Shown: positions 8,911 to 18,064 of the stretch, piece by piece
How positions within the stretch are numbered: the stretch's first letter is position 1
How the letters are laid out: every line of letters begins with the position of its first letter
Source: Acetohalobium arabaticum DSM 5501
Lineage (GTDB): Bacteria > Bacillota > Halanaerobiia > Halobacteroidales > Acetohalobiaceae
Direction: 5' to 3'
Assembly: GCF_000144695.1 (NCBI RefSeq)
Contig: NC_014378.1
Span: forward strand, 1,726,043 to 1,790,042
DNA: 64,000 bases
The notes under the pieces: model-generated
Told to the model about the DNA's origin: nothing
Seen by the model: only the letters and a program-made list of their open reading frames with translations
Databases searched by the model: none
Program-made: the position numbers and the translations under genes

Positions 8911-9002
8911 AGCTTCATCGACCTCCTGAAAGTTTTAGATTTTAAATATAAACCGCTTCTATCAGTCCGCGGCTTACGGCTTCCTCACTCGAGGTCCAGC
9001 CT

Positions 9003-9389
9003 TTAATCCATTATTACTGCACTATCAATATTCGTAAAGACATTCTCCTTCATATTCTGATCATCAACGGCAGTAATTACCGTTTTATTCTCGACACTGA
9101 CGATATAAGCCACTTTATCGGTCATGACTAGTGACTCTTTAGCTCCTTTGGTTTCTGCTTTAGTCACAGCTTTCTCTAATTTCTGCATATCCTGTGCTGT
9201 TAAATCAATATTTCGCGACTCCAACCTCTTTTTAGCATGGCCGGAAAATTTAATGCCGGCTTCTTCTTGTAACTGCTTCTGTAAAATCTCATTAAATGAC
9301 TTACGGCTCTTTTTCTGTTCAGTCTTTTCTGTCTTATTTGATTGCTGCAAGGGAGCAATCCGGCGATTAGAATAGATTCGATTGTTCAC
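9003..9389 (-). CDS. Flagellar operon protein (TIGR02530-like), between flgD and flgE
   Basis: A ~128-residue basic protein whose core (KSFNEILQKQL..GIKFSGHAKKRLESRNIDL..LEKAVTKAETKGAKESLVMTDKVAYIVSV) matches the uncharacterised flagellar-operon family TIGR02530, found between flgD and flgE in many Firmicutes. No enzyme motif or membrane helix is visible. The start is one of two in-frame GTG codons (9398 or 9389); I prefer 9389 because it gives normal spacing from GGAAAGGG. A role in hook assembly is inferred only from position. Confidence 0.82.
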   Translation of the reverse strand: MNNRIYSNRRIAPLQQSNKTEKTEQKKSRKSFNEILQKQLQEEAGIKFSGHAKKRLESRNIDLTAQDMQKLEKAVTKAETKGAKESLVMTDKVAYIVSVENKTVITAVDDQNMKENVFTNIDSAVIMD

Positions 9390-9410
9390 TTTAATCACCC
9401 TTTCCAGGGA

Positions 9411-9827
9411 TTATCCTAAAATCTCATTAACGCTTCCCATCTCATACTCATTACCGTTAATTATCAACTTAGGTCCGCTGTCGGCCATCTTAACCTTCTC
9501 TACTTCACCTGTTATCTCTTCTCCGCTATCCGAATCTAAAGCTTTTACTTCTTTACCGATCAGACTACTCACCTGAGTCAACTTCTGCATACCCAAAAAT
9601 TTCTCTAAATTCTGATTCATATTCTTCATCTGTTCCATAGAAGTAAACTGGGCTGTCTGGGCAATGAATTCTTTATTATCCATCGGTTCTAACGGATTCT
9701 GATTCTTCAACTGAGTAACAAACAGCTCAAGAAACTCATCTTTTCCCATCTTATTTGAATCTTCAGTCTGCTTCCCTGTTCCCTCTACATTAGCATTAGA
9801 AGCAGAAGCAATTTCACTAATAGCCAT
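9411..9827 (-). CDS. flgD: Flagellar hook assembly protein FlgD (hook cap), short form
   Basis: 138 residues. The conserved N-terminal FlgD segment is present: MGKDEFLELFVTQLKNQNPLEPMDNKEFIAQTAQFTSMEQMKNM (about 27-70). The C-terminal part is short (VSSLIGKEVKALDSDSGEEITGEVEKVKMADSGPKLIINGNEYEM) and lacks the long FnIII/tudor region of enterobacterial FlgD; this short form is common in Firmicutes. FlgD caps the growing hook. The ATG follows GGAGGTG. Downstream of fliK as usual. Confidence 0.94.
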   Translation of the reverse strand: MAISEIASASNANVEGTGKQTEDSNKMGKDEFLELFVTQLKNQNPLEPMDNKEFIAQTAQFTSMEQMKNMNQNLEKFLGMQKLTQVSSLIGKEVKALDSDSGEEITGEVEKVKMADSGPKLIINGNEYEMGSVNEILG

Positions 9828-9842
9828 CTCTTCACCTCCAGA

Positions 9843-11489
9843 TTAGATTACATAATCAATAGAATCAACCCCTAAACTGCTATCTACTGCAGAATCTATT
9901 TCAATCGGCTCTTCTATCTCACCTAACTCCATTAATAGCTCTGGATTTAACTCCTGCTGACTCTGCCTATTCTGCTGCTGGCCAGAGAACTCCTGTTGAG
10001 TGAATGATTCCTGTTCCTGGAAAGAACTAAAGTCTTCTTCGCTTCCTACCTCGACTACCATCTCGCCTACTTCAAGATTCTTTTCAGCTAATGCATTCTT
10101 CAACTGGTGTAATTGGGCTTCAATTGCTTTCTTCACCTGATAATTTTCGGCCATTACTTTAGTAGTAAGTACCCCATCACTAACAGCCATCTTCAAGTTT
10201 ACTTTTCCTAAAGAATCCGGCTTTAACTTTAATGTTAATTCATTCTTACCTAGACTCTTTAGCTGCTCTAACTGCTGTAGAACCTGATTAACAACCTTAG
10301 TCTGGTCTACTCCCTGTAAATTACTGTTAACATTCATGAATTTACTATTAACTATATTCTGTCTAACATTATTCTTAACCTTCATCTGATCTTCAGCACT
10401 GGCTTTAGCAGCATTAAAGCTTTCTGCCTTTAATTTCTGCTTATCACTGCTTAATCTAACCTTAACCTTTTTATCCTTAGTTTCTTTATCTTGTGATTCT
10501 AATAATTGCTTTAATGATGATTTATCACTGTTATCTTGAGACTTGCTTTCTTTTTTACCTTTCAACTTCTGATTAGAAGCTGCATTATCTTTAGCATTCT
10601 TCCCATCAGAGGACTGTTGATTTTTTACTTTGGCCTGCTGCTTTTTGGTCTCCACTTCAATCTGTTCACCTGCGATACCATACTTCTGTAGTAACTTACT
10701 TAATTTACTATCAGAATTAGTAAGCTGCTTAAGCATCTTAGATATCTGCTGTAACTGCTGATTCTGTTGGCCACTTTTAAGTCCAGCAGCTGACCTCTGC
10801 TTCTGCATCTTCCCGGCTAACTTCTTTAATTCAGCCAGTTTCTGAAGCAGATTCTCTTTAAACTGCTTAGTAGCTTTAATCTGATGCTGCTCTTTAGTGG
10901 ACTGCTGCTGTAGTAATTCCAACTGTTTAGCATCAATCTCTTTTAGATTCTTAAGCTGCAATTTAAACTCTTTTATAGCTGCCAATAAATCAGCCTTCAG
11001 CTGTTTTAATTCGGACTGTTCTGCTTCTGATAAGGAAGATAACTTATTGATATCTAATTCCATCAACTCTTGATAAATACTACCGATAGAATCCAATAAG
11101 TCTTTGAGTTCTTCCTCTGTTATTTCAAATCCATCTTCAGTAAGTAATTTCTTCAGTTTCTGAAGCTCTGTCTGATTCAAATTCAAATCTAAATCCTTAT
11201 CAAATAGTTTTTTAAGCTTTATTGAATCCAAGTCTGTATCTTCATTAAGCAGTCTCTGAAATTTTTTAAGCTCTTCTTGACTCAAATTCTGTTTCAAATC
11301 TTTGACAGAATCAATTCCATTCTGATTAAGTAATTGTCCTGACTGCTGCTTCTGTTTCTGACCTACAGCCGCATTATTTAATTTCTGTAAAAAACTTGAT
11401 CCAGATTTACTATTTTCTACTGTCTGAAATGATGAATTATTTACAGTCTGAGAGCTACTATTCAATTGTAACAATTGGGCTGCTTCCAC
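9843..11489 (-). CDS. fliK: Flagellar hook-length control protein FliK
   Basis: A 548-residue Gln/Lys/Leu-rich protein. The first ~370 residues are low-complexity and largely helical (many LQKL/EELKDLL runs), consistent with the molecular-ruler region. The C-terminal Flg_hook domain lies around 400-500, with NELTLKLKPDSLGKVNLKMAVSDGVL and VKKAIEAQLHQLKNALAEKNLEV. FliK is secreted, measures hook length and triggers FlhB switching. The start is GTG after AAAGGAGG. Position between an MgtE_N-like gene and flgD is standard. Confidence 0.93.
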   Translation of the reverse strand: MEAAQLLQLNSSSQTVNNSSFQTVENSKSGSSFLQKLNNAAVGQKQKQQSGQLLNQNGIDSVKDLKQNLSQEELKKFQRLLNEDTDLDSIKLKKLFDKDLDLNLNQTELQKLKKLLTEDGFEITEEELKDLLDSIGSIYQELMELDINKLSSLSEAEQSELKQLKADLLAAIKEFKLQLKNLKEIDAKQLELLQQQSTKEQHQIKATKQFKENLLQKLAELKKLAGKMQKQRSAAGLKSGQQNQQLQQISKMLKQLTNSDSKLSKLLQKYGIAGEQIEVETKKQQAKVKNQQSSDGKNAKDNAASNQKLKGKKESKSQDNSDKSSLKQLLESQDKETKDKKVKVRLSSDKQKLKAESFNAAKASAEDQMKVKNNVRQNIVNSKFMNVNSNLQGVDQTKVVNQVLQQLEQLKSLGKNELTLKLKPDSLGKVNLKMAVSDGVLTTKVMAENYQVKKAIEAQLHQLKNALAEKNLEVGEMVVEVGSEEDFSSFQEQESFTQQEFSGQQQNRQSQQELNPELLMELGEIEEPIEIDSAVDSSLGVDSIDYVI

Positions 11490-11536
11490 TTCTTTCTCAC
11501 CTCCTTTCCTTTCAAAAGTATAATCTATATTAAAGC

Positions 11537-12076
11537 TTATGATTCACCTGATAGAATATCTGAATATCTAGCTGCTTCTTCAGGCGGCAGTTGGCTTAAA
11601 ATATCTCCAGCATGTTCTGCCTCTAACTCCTGTAAGATTCTAATTGCTAAACTATCCTTTAGCTCAGGAATTACCTGGGCCACATTTGCTGCATCCATGG
11701 CCTGGTACATATCGACTAACTTCTTAATCCGATTCTTTCTCTCCTGCTGTTGGGTTTCTAAATTAGCCAATTCCTCTTCTAAAGTTTCAATGGTACTCTG
11801 CTTATCCTTCAGTTCTGAATTTCTACCCTCTAATCTATTTTTAAGCTCCTGATTCTCCTGAGTTAATTCCGCTACCTTCTCTTCTTCCTGCTCCAGTTCA
11901 GCCTCCAGCTCTGTCTGAATTTCTTGACCAGCTATCATCTGTTTAGCTACTGGAATCTTCTTCATCTGATTAATAGCTATCCCTTTAACATCCATAATTC
12001 CAAACATCTGTAATCCAATAACTACGACTATGATTGATAAAATTATAGCTAATATACTTAAAAAGAACTTCTTCAT
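11537..12076 (-). CDS. MgtE_N-like flagellar operon protein (YlxF type)
   Basis: 179 residues: a membrane helix at ~4-26 (FFLSILAIILSIIVVVIGLQMF), a long coiled coil (~55-120, rich in Glu/Leu/Gln) and a C-terminal MgtE intracellular-domain-like helix bundle (MDAANVAQVIPELKDSLAIRILQEL..HAGDILSQLPPEEAARYSDIL). Firmicutes carry this protein between fliJ and fliK (YlxF in Bacillus). MgtE channel segments are absent, so it is not a transporter. A scaffolding role in the basal body is a guess from position. Confidence 0.85.
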   Translation of the reverse strand: MKKFFLSILAIILSIIVVVIGLQMFGIMDVKGIAINQMKKIPVAKQMIAGQEIQTELEAELEQEEEKVAELTQENQELKNRLEGRNSELKDKQSTIETLEEELANLETQQQERKNRIKKLVDMYQAMDAANVAQVIPELKDSLAIRILQELEAEHAGDILSQLPPEEAARYSDILSGES

Positions 12077-12096
12077 TCCAACTCCCCCTGCCTAAC

Positions 12097-12561
12097 TTAA
12101 ATAACTGCCTGGTTATTATCTGCTTGACGAATAAAGTTATTTGTAGCTAATTCATCAATATTCTTCTGCTCTTCTTTAAGAAACTCCTCTTTATAATTAG
12201 CAAACTGTCTTTCTTTCAATTTATTCAGCATCTTACATTCTTTAGTCTTATCCAGCAGACGGCTGCGGCATTTCTCAAACTCTTCCTTAATCTGGGCCAC
12301 TACTTGCTTCTGTTCTTCAATCTCTGCTGCTAAAACTTCCAGATGATCTCTATACATTACAGCCTGCTGTAGATTAATACCGTTGGATTCCTTTTCTTTA
12401 AGCTTAGTCTGAATCTCGCATTTATTAGTTACTAATTTATTCAACTTCTCCTTTTCTTTCTTTAAAACTGACTGAATCTTGGTCAATTCCTGTTGAATCA
12501 TATCCTCTTCCTGCTGTCGATAATCCAATACCTTCTCCATCTTAAAATCAAACTGTTGAAT
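12097..12561 (-). CDS. fliJ: Flagellar export chaperone FliJ (probable AUU start)
   Basis: A helical coiled-coil protein of ~154 residues, rich in Lys/Glu/Gln, with EKVLDYRQQEED near the N-terminus. FliJ acts with the FliI ATPase and recycles export chaperones. An ATG lies at 12540, but no ribosome site is at the right distance from it. The frame continues upstream through QQFDFK to an ATT at 12561, nine bases after AAGGGG. FliJ proteins normally start with a short F-x-F-[RK]-L-E-K-V-L motif, which this extension restores (FDFKMEKVL). I therefore take ATT as the start; the gap to fliI becomes 13 bases. The start is inference. Confidence 0.82.
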   Translation of the reverse strand: MQQFDFKMEKVLDYRQQEEDMIQQELTKIQSVLKKEKEKLNKLVTNKCEIQTKLKEKESNGINLQQAVMYRDHLEVLAAEIEEQKQVVAQIKEEFEKCRSRLLDKTKECKMLNKLKERQFANYKEEFLKEEQKNIDELATNNFIRQADNNQAVI

Positions 12562-12574
12562 CCTTATCAGCCCC

Positions 12575-13894
12575 TTATTTGAAGATGTTTTTCAATTGCT
12601 GAAGGGTAGTTTCAAAATCAGACTTTTCCTCAACTCCCTGCTGCAAGAAATCATTTACTTCATCTAACTTACTTAGAGCATAATCCAGTTCCGGATTATT
12701 CCCTTCTTCATAGGCACCAATATTGACTAAATCCTTGGACTCTTCATAGGTAGCCAGCACTTCTCTTAACTGTTGGGCTGCAGTCTGATGTTCTTCAGTG
12801 ACAACATCATCCATCACCCGGCTGACACTCTCTAACACATCAACAGCAGGATAGTGATTCTGAGTAGCTAAGTCCCTACTTAGAGTAATATGGCCGTCAA
12901 CAATCCCCCGTACAGCATCCGCAATCGGTTCATTCATATCATCGCCTTCAACTAAGACATTATACAGCCCAGTAATTGTTCCTACTTCATTATTTCCTGC
13001 CCGTTCTAGTAATTTAGGCAGCATAGCAAATACAGAAGGAGTATAGCCTCTAGTTGCTGGAGGTTCACCTACAGCTAGTCCAACCTCTCTTTGGGCTCTG
13101 GCAAATCTTGTGATTGAATCCATCATCAGCATTACATCTTGTCCCTGATCGCGAAAGTATTCAGCAATAGTAGTAGTTACTAAAGCACCTTTCAGTCTGA
13201 CTAAAGCCGGTTGATCGGAAGTAGCTACTACCACTACTGAACGCTTAAGACCTTCCGTTCCTAAATCATCTTCAATAAATTCTCTAACCTCACGGCCTCG
13301 CTCTCCGATCAAACCGATTACATTTACATCTGCAGCTGTATTGCGGGCAATCATACCCAATAATGTACTTTTACCAACTCCGCTACCGGCAAAGATACCT
13401 AATCGCTGGCCGCGCCCGCAGGTCAAGAGGCCATCTATACTCCTAATGCCTACTGATAGCGGTTCAGTTATTCTCTGGCGCACTAAAGGATTAGGGGGGG
13501 GATTATTTACTGAGTACTCTTTATGTAATTGGTCCAGATCCAGATCTGTCAATGGATTACCTAATCCATCTAAAACATGGCCTAATAACTCATCACCTAC
13601 TTTAACCTTAAGCGGTTCATTAGTAGCTTCTACTTTACAGCCCGGTCCAATACCGCCCATTTCTCCTAAAGGCATTAGTAAAACTTTATTATCTCTAAAA
13701 CCTACTACTTCAGCCTGAATCGGTTCAGAATTGGAATCTGATTTAATCAGACAGATCTCCCCTAATGTTACATCAGGACCTTCTGATTCAATAATCAAAC
13801 CTACAACCTGACTGATCTTACCAAAGTTATTCACCAGCGACCAGGACTCCAGTTCCTTTGCTAACTTATTACCGTCTAATAGCTTATCGCTCAT
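12575..13894 (-). CDS. fliI: Flagellum-specific export ATPase FliI
   Basis: About 439 residues. Walker A GSGVGKSTLLGMIAR and Walker B VMLMMDSITRFARAQREVG are present, along with the export-ATPase signature GEPPATRGYTPSVFAMLPKLLERAG. FliI energises substrate unfolding and export with FliH and FliJ. ATG 13894 is preferred: it follows AGGTGGAG at 6-base spacing, while a GTG at 13906 lies inside that site. It overlaps the end of fliH. Confidence 0.96.
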   Translation of the reverse strand: MSDKLLDGNKLAKELESWSLVNNFGKISQVVGLIIESEGPDVTLGEICLIKSDSNSEPIQAEVVGFRDNKVLLMPLGEMGGIGPGCKVEATNEPLKVKVGDELLGHVLDGLGNPLTDLDLDQLHKEYSVNNPPPNPLVRQRITEPLSVGIRSIDGLLTCGRGQRLGIFAGSGVGKSTLLGMIARNTAADVNVIGLIGERGREVREFIEDDLGTEGLKRSVVVVATSDQPALVRLKGALVTTTIAEYFRDQGQDVMLMMDSITRFARAQREVGLAVGEPPATRGYTPSVFAMLPKLLERAGNNEVGTITGLYNVLVEGDDMNEPIADAVRGIVDGHITLSRDLATQNHYPAVDVLESVSRVMDDVVTEEHQTAAQQLREVLATYEESKDLVNIGAYEEGNNPELDYALSKLDEVNDFLQQGVEEKSDFETTLQQLKNIFK

Positions 13895-14663
13895 CCTTTT
13901 CTCCACCTAATAGTCTATCAGAAATCTCTTCTAGCTGAGAAGTAATCGTAGCATCCAGACCGCCAAATTCAGTCTCCAGAATACAGCCTCCCGGCTGAAT
14001 ATCTTTATCAGAGACTAGTTTAATCTCTTCAAGATTTGAATCCAGCTTTAGAAGTCTATCCTTCTCCTCTTTGAGGAGCTCTAAATCAGAAAAATTAACT
14101 CTAATAGTTACTCTCTTTTCTCCATCCAGCAGCTCAAGTGATTCCTGGATTAAGTTCTTGATTATGCTCCTATCCAGGCTAAGCTCCTGTTTGATTATCT
14201 TCTCTGAAATTGCAATACTCAATTCTAAAACATCATCCTTAAGACAGAAAATCTTCTCTTCAATCTGGTGATCCAAGTTATCAATCTCTGTCTTTAATCG
14301 ATCCAGAAGCTGGGAAATTTCTTCCTCTCCTTGAGCCAGAATTTCTTCCCGGCCTTCTTCATATCCCTGTTCCAATCCTTCCTGATAGGCTTCTTCTTTT
14401 ATCTTTTCTGCCTCCGATTTAGCATTATTCTTGATCTCTTCTGCCTTTTTGTTAGCTTCTTGGATAATCTCTTCTGCCTCATTTTCTGCTTCAATTACTA
14501 TCTCATCTTTAGCCTGCTTCAGTTCTTCTTCTGGCTGCTTAATTTCGTTTTCAGCCTCTGGAGGCTGCTTCTCATTCTGTTTACTAGTATCCTCGTCTTC
14601 GTCCTTAAAGAGCTGAACAGAATTATTCTTATTTACCTGGAAATGTTTAATTACCTTAGACAA
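13884..14663 (-). CDS. fliH: Flagellar assembly protein FliH (ATPase stator)
   Basis: 259 residues. The N-terminal half is a highly charged helix (EAENEAEEIIQEANKKAEEIKNNAKSEAEKI, ~60-90) ending in the GxxxG-like QEGLEQGYEEGREEILAQG. The C-terminal part resembles V/F-ATPase peripheral stalk subunit E (VLELSIAISEKIIKQELSLD..VTIRVNFSDLELL). FliH binds FliI and docks it to the C-ring. The likely start is TTG, nine bases after GGGGAGG inside the end of fliG. Confidence 0.93.
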   Translation of the reverse strand: MSKVIKHFQVNKNNSVQLFKDEDEDTSKQNEKQPPEAENEIKQPEEELKQAKDEIVIEAENEAEEIIQEANKKAEEIKNNAKSEAEKIKEEAYQEGLEQGYEEGREEILAQGEEEISQLLDRLKTEIDNLDHQIEEKIFCLKDDVLELSIAISEKIIKQELSLDRSIIKNLIQESLELLDGEKRVTIRVNFSDLELLKEEKDRLLKLDSNLEEIKLVSDKDIQPGGCILETEFGGLDATITSQLEEISDRLLGGEKDER

Positions 14664-15666
14664 TTACTTCATCCTCCCCGCCGCGATCTATTACAATCTC
14701 ACCCATTTCTTCTAATCTTCTAATCTCATTGACTATACTCTGCTGGGCTTCTTCTACGTCCCGAACGCGTACAGGTCCCATAAACTCCATATCTTCTTTA
14801 AGCATATCAGCTGCTCTATTGGATAGATTATTAAATATCTTATCACTGACTTCATCATCAACAGTCTTTAAAGCCAAGGCTAAATCCTCCATATCTATAT
14901 CTCTTAATACTAACTGTACAGCCTGATCGGTAAGAAGGGTAATATCTTCAAAAACAAATAATCTCTTTCTAATATCTTCAGCTAATTCTGGATCATCTTC
15001 ATCCAAATCCTCTAAAATAGTCTTTTCAGTACCGCGGTCAACTGTATTTATAATATCCACTATAGATTCTAAACCGCCGGCTGTTGAATATTCATTGGTC
15101 ATCATTGATGATAATTTCTGCTCCAATACCCGCTCTACTTCTTTGATTACCTCCGGAGAAGTTCGATCCATAGTAGCAATTCTTTTTGCTACTTCAGTCT
15201 GCTGCTGTGGAGATAAAGCAGATAAAATAGTAGAAGCCTGATTCGGATTCAGATAAGCCATAATAAGTGCTATAGTCTGCGGATGCTCTCCTTGAATAAA
15301 GTTTAGAAGCTGAGTAGGATCTGCCTTTCGGAGTTGATCAAAAGGTCTAACCTGTAAAGAAGAGGTCAACCGATCAATTACATTCTCTGCCTGTCTCTCC
15401 CCTAAAGCCTTAGTTAAGACTTCACGAGCATAACCGATCCCGCCTTGATTTAAATAGTCATAGGCCACACACATCTGATGGAATTCATCCAATACTTCAT
15501 CCTTTGTTTCCGCAGGAACTTTATTTAAATTAGCTATTTCTAAAGTTAATTCTTCAATCTCATCTTCATCAAAATGCTTCATTACTTCTGCTGACAGATC
15601 AGGTCCCAGTGAAACCAAAAGAATTGCCGCCTTCTGTTTTCCAGATAAATTATCAAGCTGAGCCAT
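14656..15666 (-). CDS. fliG: Flagellar motor switch protein FliG
   Basis: About 336 residues with all three FliG domains: N-terminal (LSGKQKAAILLVSLGPDLSAEVMKHF), middle with the EHPQTIALIMAYLNPNQAS motif, and the C-terminal torque helix region (FVFEDITLLTDQAVQLVLRDIDMEDLALALK..LKEDMEFMGPVRVRDVEEAQQ). FliG meets MotA and generates torque. ATG 15666 lies eight bases after AAAGGAGG; a TTG two codons upstream is worse placed. Operon context fliF-fliG-fliH is standard. Confidence 0.96.
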   Translation of the reverse strand: MAQLDNLSGKQKAAILLVSLGPDLSAEVMKHFDEDEIEELTLEIANLNKVPAETKDEVLDEFHQMCVAYDYLNQGGIGYAREVLTKALGERQAENVIDRLTSSLQVRPFDQLRKADPTQLLNFIQGEHPQTIALIMAYLNPNQASTILSALSPQQQTEVAKRIATMDRTSPEVIKEVERVLEQKLSSMMTNEYSTAGGLESIVDIINTVDRGTEKTILEDLDEDDPELAEDIRKRLFVFEDITLLTDQAVQLVLRDIDMEDLALALKTVDDEVSDKIFNNLSNRAADMLKEDMEFMGPVRVRDVEEAQQSIVNEIRRLEEMGEIVIDRGGEDEVIV

Positions 15667-15685
15667 ATCCAATCCCTCCTTTCGA

Positions 15686-17260
15686 TTACTCTTCAGCTAA
15701 CCAGGTCTTTAACAGTCTCGCTACTTCTTCTGGCTGCTGTTCTACCAAATCGGAAATTTCTTCTTTCATCTCTTTTCGCTTCCTCTCTTCGGGGGATAAC
15801 TCTTTTTCTTCGGTAGCTGCTGTTTCTGTCTGTCCCTGATCATCAACAACTACATCTAACTCCTCTGCTCCCTGACCCCCATCTCCTGCTCGACCAGAAC
15901 CACTGCGTAATCTACGAAGAATCAAGAAACCTATAATTAATACTAATATAGTAATAATGCCAATTATAATCCATCTTCTCTGTTCAGCAGACTTCTGAGC
16001 CTCCATTTCAGCTGTCATCTTCTTTTCTAGACTGCGGTCAAACTCAAAGTTAGTAATAGTAATCTGATCTCCTCGCTCTGCACTATAACCAACAGCTGAT
16101 TCTACTGACTGACGAATCGATTCTGTCTGAGCCGGAGACAGTTCTTTATCAACCATTACTGCTACTGACATTTTTTCCACATCACCAGGAACCTGAGTAT
16201 ACGTTTCAATCTTTTCGTTGATTTCATAATTAGTTGTTGTTTCTTCTTTATCATAGTTAGAACTTTGTTCTTCGCCGCCTTCATATCCAGGAATATTCGA
16301 CTCTGTTCCCGGTACGCCCGAAGGCGTATCTCCCTGTCCGCTGTAACTTACTTCTGTTGACTGCTCACTTCTAACTACTCCTTGATCATCATTAACAGGT
16401 TCATAAGTCCTACTCTCCATCTGGCGTCTATCAAAATTAAGTTTAGCATTCACTCTAACAACTACATTATCTGGACCTAAAACCTTAGATAACATAGTAT
16501 TTAATTCAGACTCCATATTACTTTCAAAGTCATTTTCTAACTCCAATAATTTAGGACTGAAATCGGTATTATTGAATTTATCCTCTTTATTCAACTCAGC
16601 AGTTAACAGATTCCCTCGGTCATCAACTACTGTCACATTCTCGGGCTTCAAATCTTCTACACTGCTGGCAACTAAATTGGTAATTCCTTCAACCTGTTTC
16701 AAATCCAACTCGGCATATTCTTTCATTTTGAGCATAACAGAAGCTTTAACTACTTTCTTTTTATCCAGATATAAACTCTCCCGCGGAGCACTTATCTGCA
16801 CTTTAGCAAATTTAACATTCTGCAGATGCATGATTGATCGGGCTAATTCACCCGATAGAGCACGATAAAAGTTAACCTGCTGTTCAAAGTCAGTACTCCC
16901 TAATTGATTCTTATCAAAGATTTCAAAACCAACTGCACCTTTTTGGGGTAAACCTTTACTGGCTAAATCAAGCCTAACCTGATGTACTTTCTGAGCCGGC
17001 ACTGAAATTTTAGTTCCATCAGCACCAAGTTTATAATCAATTTGTTTTTCATCTAATTGTTTAGTAATTGCCCCTGCATCTTTCATAGTTAAATCATTAA
17101 ATAACGTTACATAATTAGGCTGGCTAGCCCAATTAGTAACTAATAACAGAACAATAATAGATACTATAGCTGAAGAAGAAATTATTACCTTAGCTTTAGT
17201 ATCTAGATTATTCCATAATTCTTTTACCTGCTCAATCATCTGTTTTAGATTCTCAATCAT
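15686..17260 (-). CDS. fliF: Flagellar MS-ring protein FliF
   Basis: About 524 residues. A membrane helix near the N-terminus (VIISSSAIVSIIVLLLVTNW), YscJ-like ring-building motifs (YVTLFNDLTMKDAGAITKQLDEKQIDYKL; LPQKGAVGFEIFDKNQLGSTDFEQQVNFYRAL) and a second helix near residue 430 (RRWIIIGIITILVLIIGFLIL) match FliF. The C-terminal tail that binds FliG is present (EEISDLVEQQPEEVARLLKTWL). It forms the MS ring, the first structure built. ATG 17260 is chosen over a GTG two codons upstream by spacing from GAGG. Confidence 0.96.
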   Translation of the reverse strand: MIENLKQMIEQVKELWNNLDTKAKVIISSSAIVSIIVLLLVTNWASQPNYVTLFNDLTMKDAGAITKQLDEKQIDYKLGADGTKISVPAQKVHQVRLDLASKGLPQKGAVGFEIFDKNQLGSTDFEQQVNFYRALSGELARSIMHLQNVKFAKVQISAPRESLYLDKKKVVKASVMLKMKEYAELDLKQVEGITNLVASSVEDLKPENVTVVDDRGNLLTAELNKEDKFNNTDFSPKLLELENDFESNMESELNTMLSKVLGPDNVVVRVNAKLNFDRRQMESRTYEPVNDDQGVVRSEQSTEVSYSGQGDTPSGVPGTESNIPGYEGGEEQSSNYDKEETTTNYEINEKIETYTQVPGDVEKMSVAVMVDKELSPAQTESIRQSVESAVGYSAERGDQITITNFEFDRSLEKKMTAEMEAQKSAEQRRWIIIGIITILVLIIGFLILRRLRSGSGRAGDGGQGAEELDVVVDDQGQTETAATEEKELSPEERKRKEMKEEISDLVEQQPEEVARLLKTWLAEE

Positions 17261-17289
17261 ATTCACACCTCAATTTTCCACTAAAAATA

Positions 17290-17586
17290 TCAGACCTGCA
17301 TCCGCATAATTTCTTTATATGATTCAACAGCCTTATTACGAATCTCCAAGGTTAAATCTAAAGCTAGTTTTGCTTTGGTAGCTGTAACCATTACCTGATG
17401 AATATTATCTACTTCTCCTGTGGCTAACTTCTTTGCCATTACATCCTGCTGCTTCTGTAAATTATTTACCTTATGTAAAGCATTATTAAACACTTTTTTA
17501 AATGAATCTTTACCTTCTACCTTATTATTCTGATTAACTTTCTGCAGGTTAAGTAATTTATCTGTCTGTAACTGGTCTACCTTCAT
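17290..17586 (-). CDS. fliE: Flagellar hook-basal body protein FliE
   Basis: A 98-residue protein with the FliE core SFKKVFNNALHKVNNLQKQQDVMAKKLATGEVDNIHQVMVTATKAKLALDLTLEIRNKAVESYKEIMRMQV (written here as a continuous region at ~28-98 only by its landmarks: HQVMVTATKAKLAL and the RNKAVESYKEIMRMQ end). FliE links the MS ring to the rod. The ATG follows AAGGAGG. Its place between flgC and fliF is invariant in Firmicutes. Confidence 0.95.
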   Translation of the reverse strand: MKVDQLQTDKLLNLQKVNQNNKVEGKDSFKKVFNNALHKVNNLQKQQDVMAKKLATGEVDNIHQVMVTATKAKLALDLTLEIRNKAVESYKEIMRMQV

Positions 17587-17600
17587 TACTGTTTTCCTCC

Positions 17601-18038
17601 TTATTTACCTATCTTCAATGCACTTTTAGCCATCTGTTTGGAGGTGTTTAAAGCTGTTACATTGGCTTCATAAGCTCTACTAGCTGAAACCATATCTACC
17701 ATCTCGGAAGCAATATCTATATTCGGCATCTCTACATAACCTTCTTCATTAGCATCAGGATGCTGAGGATTATAGACTAATTTAGGAGGTTTACTGCTTT
17801 CTTTTATAGAGGAAACTTCTACTCCTTGACCCACTTGATTACTCTGTGCATCCGAATTAGGAAGACTAAATCCCTGATCATTCTTAGCTTTAAAGACAGG
17901 TGATTTCTTCTTATAGGGTCCGCCGTCATCCGTTCGAGTTGTATTTATATTAGCGATATTATTTGAAATTAAATCCATTCTCAAACGCTGTGCAGTCATA
18001 CCTGAACTACTGACATTCATTCCGCTAAAAAGTCCCAT
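17601..18038 (-). CDS. flgC: Flagellar basal-body rod protein FlgC
   Basis: About 145 residues. The rod-protein N-terminal motif is FSGMNVSSSGMTAQRLRMDLISNNIANINTT, and the C-terminal helix is NIDIASEMVDMVSASRAYEANVTALNTSKQM. FlgC is a proximal rod subunit. ATG 18038 is supported by GGGGAGGG eight bases upstream, while an in-frame codon at 18056 has no site. It follows flgB closely. Confidence 0.96.
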   Translation of the reverse strand: MGLFSGMNVSSSGMTAQRLRMDLISNNIANINTTRTDDGGPYKKKSPVFKAKNDQGFSLPNSDAQSNQVGQGVEVSSIKESSKPPKLVYNPQHPDANEEGYVEMPNIDIASEMVDMVSASRAYEANVTALNTSKQMAKSALKIGK

Positions 18039-18064
18039 TTTTGAAACCCTCCCCATTATTAAAT

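Noticed and set aside
14331..14723. 130-codon plus-strand Phe/Leu-rich frame
   Set aside because: Antisense to the Glu/Lys-rich coiled coil of fliH, which gives long Phe/Leu frames by composition.
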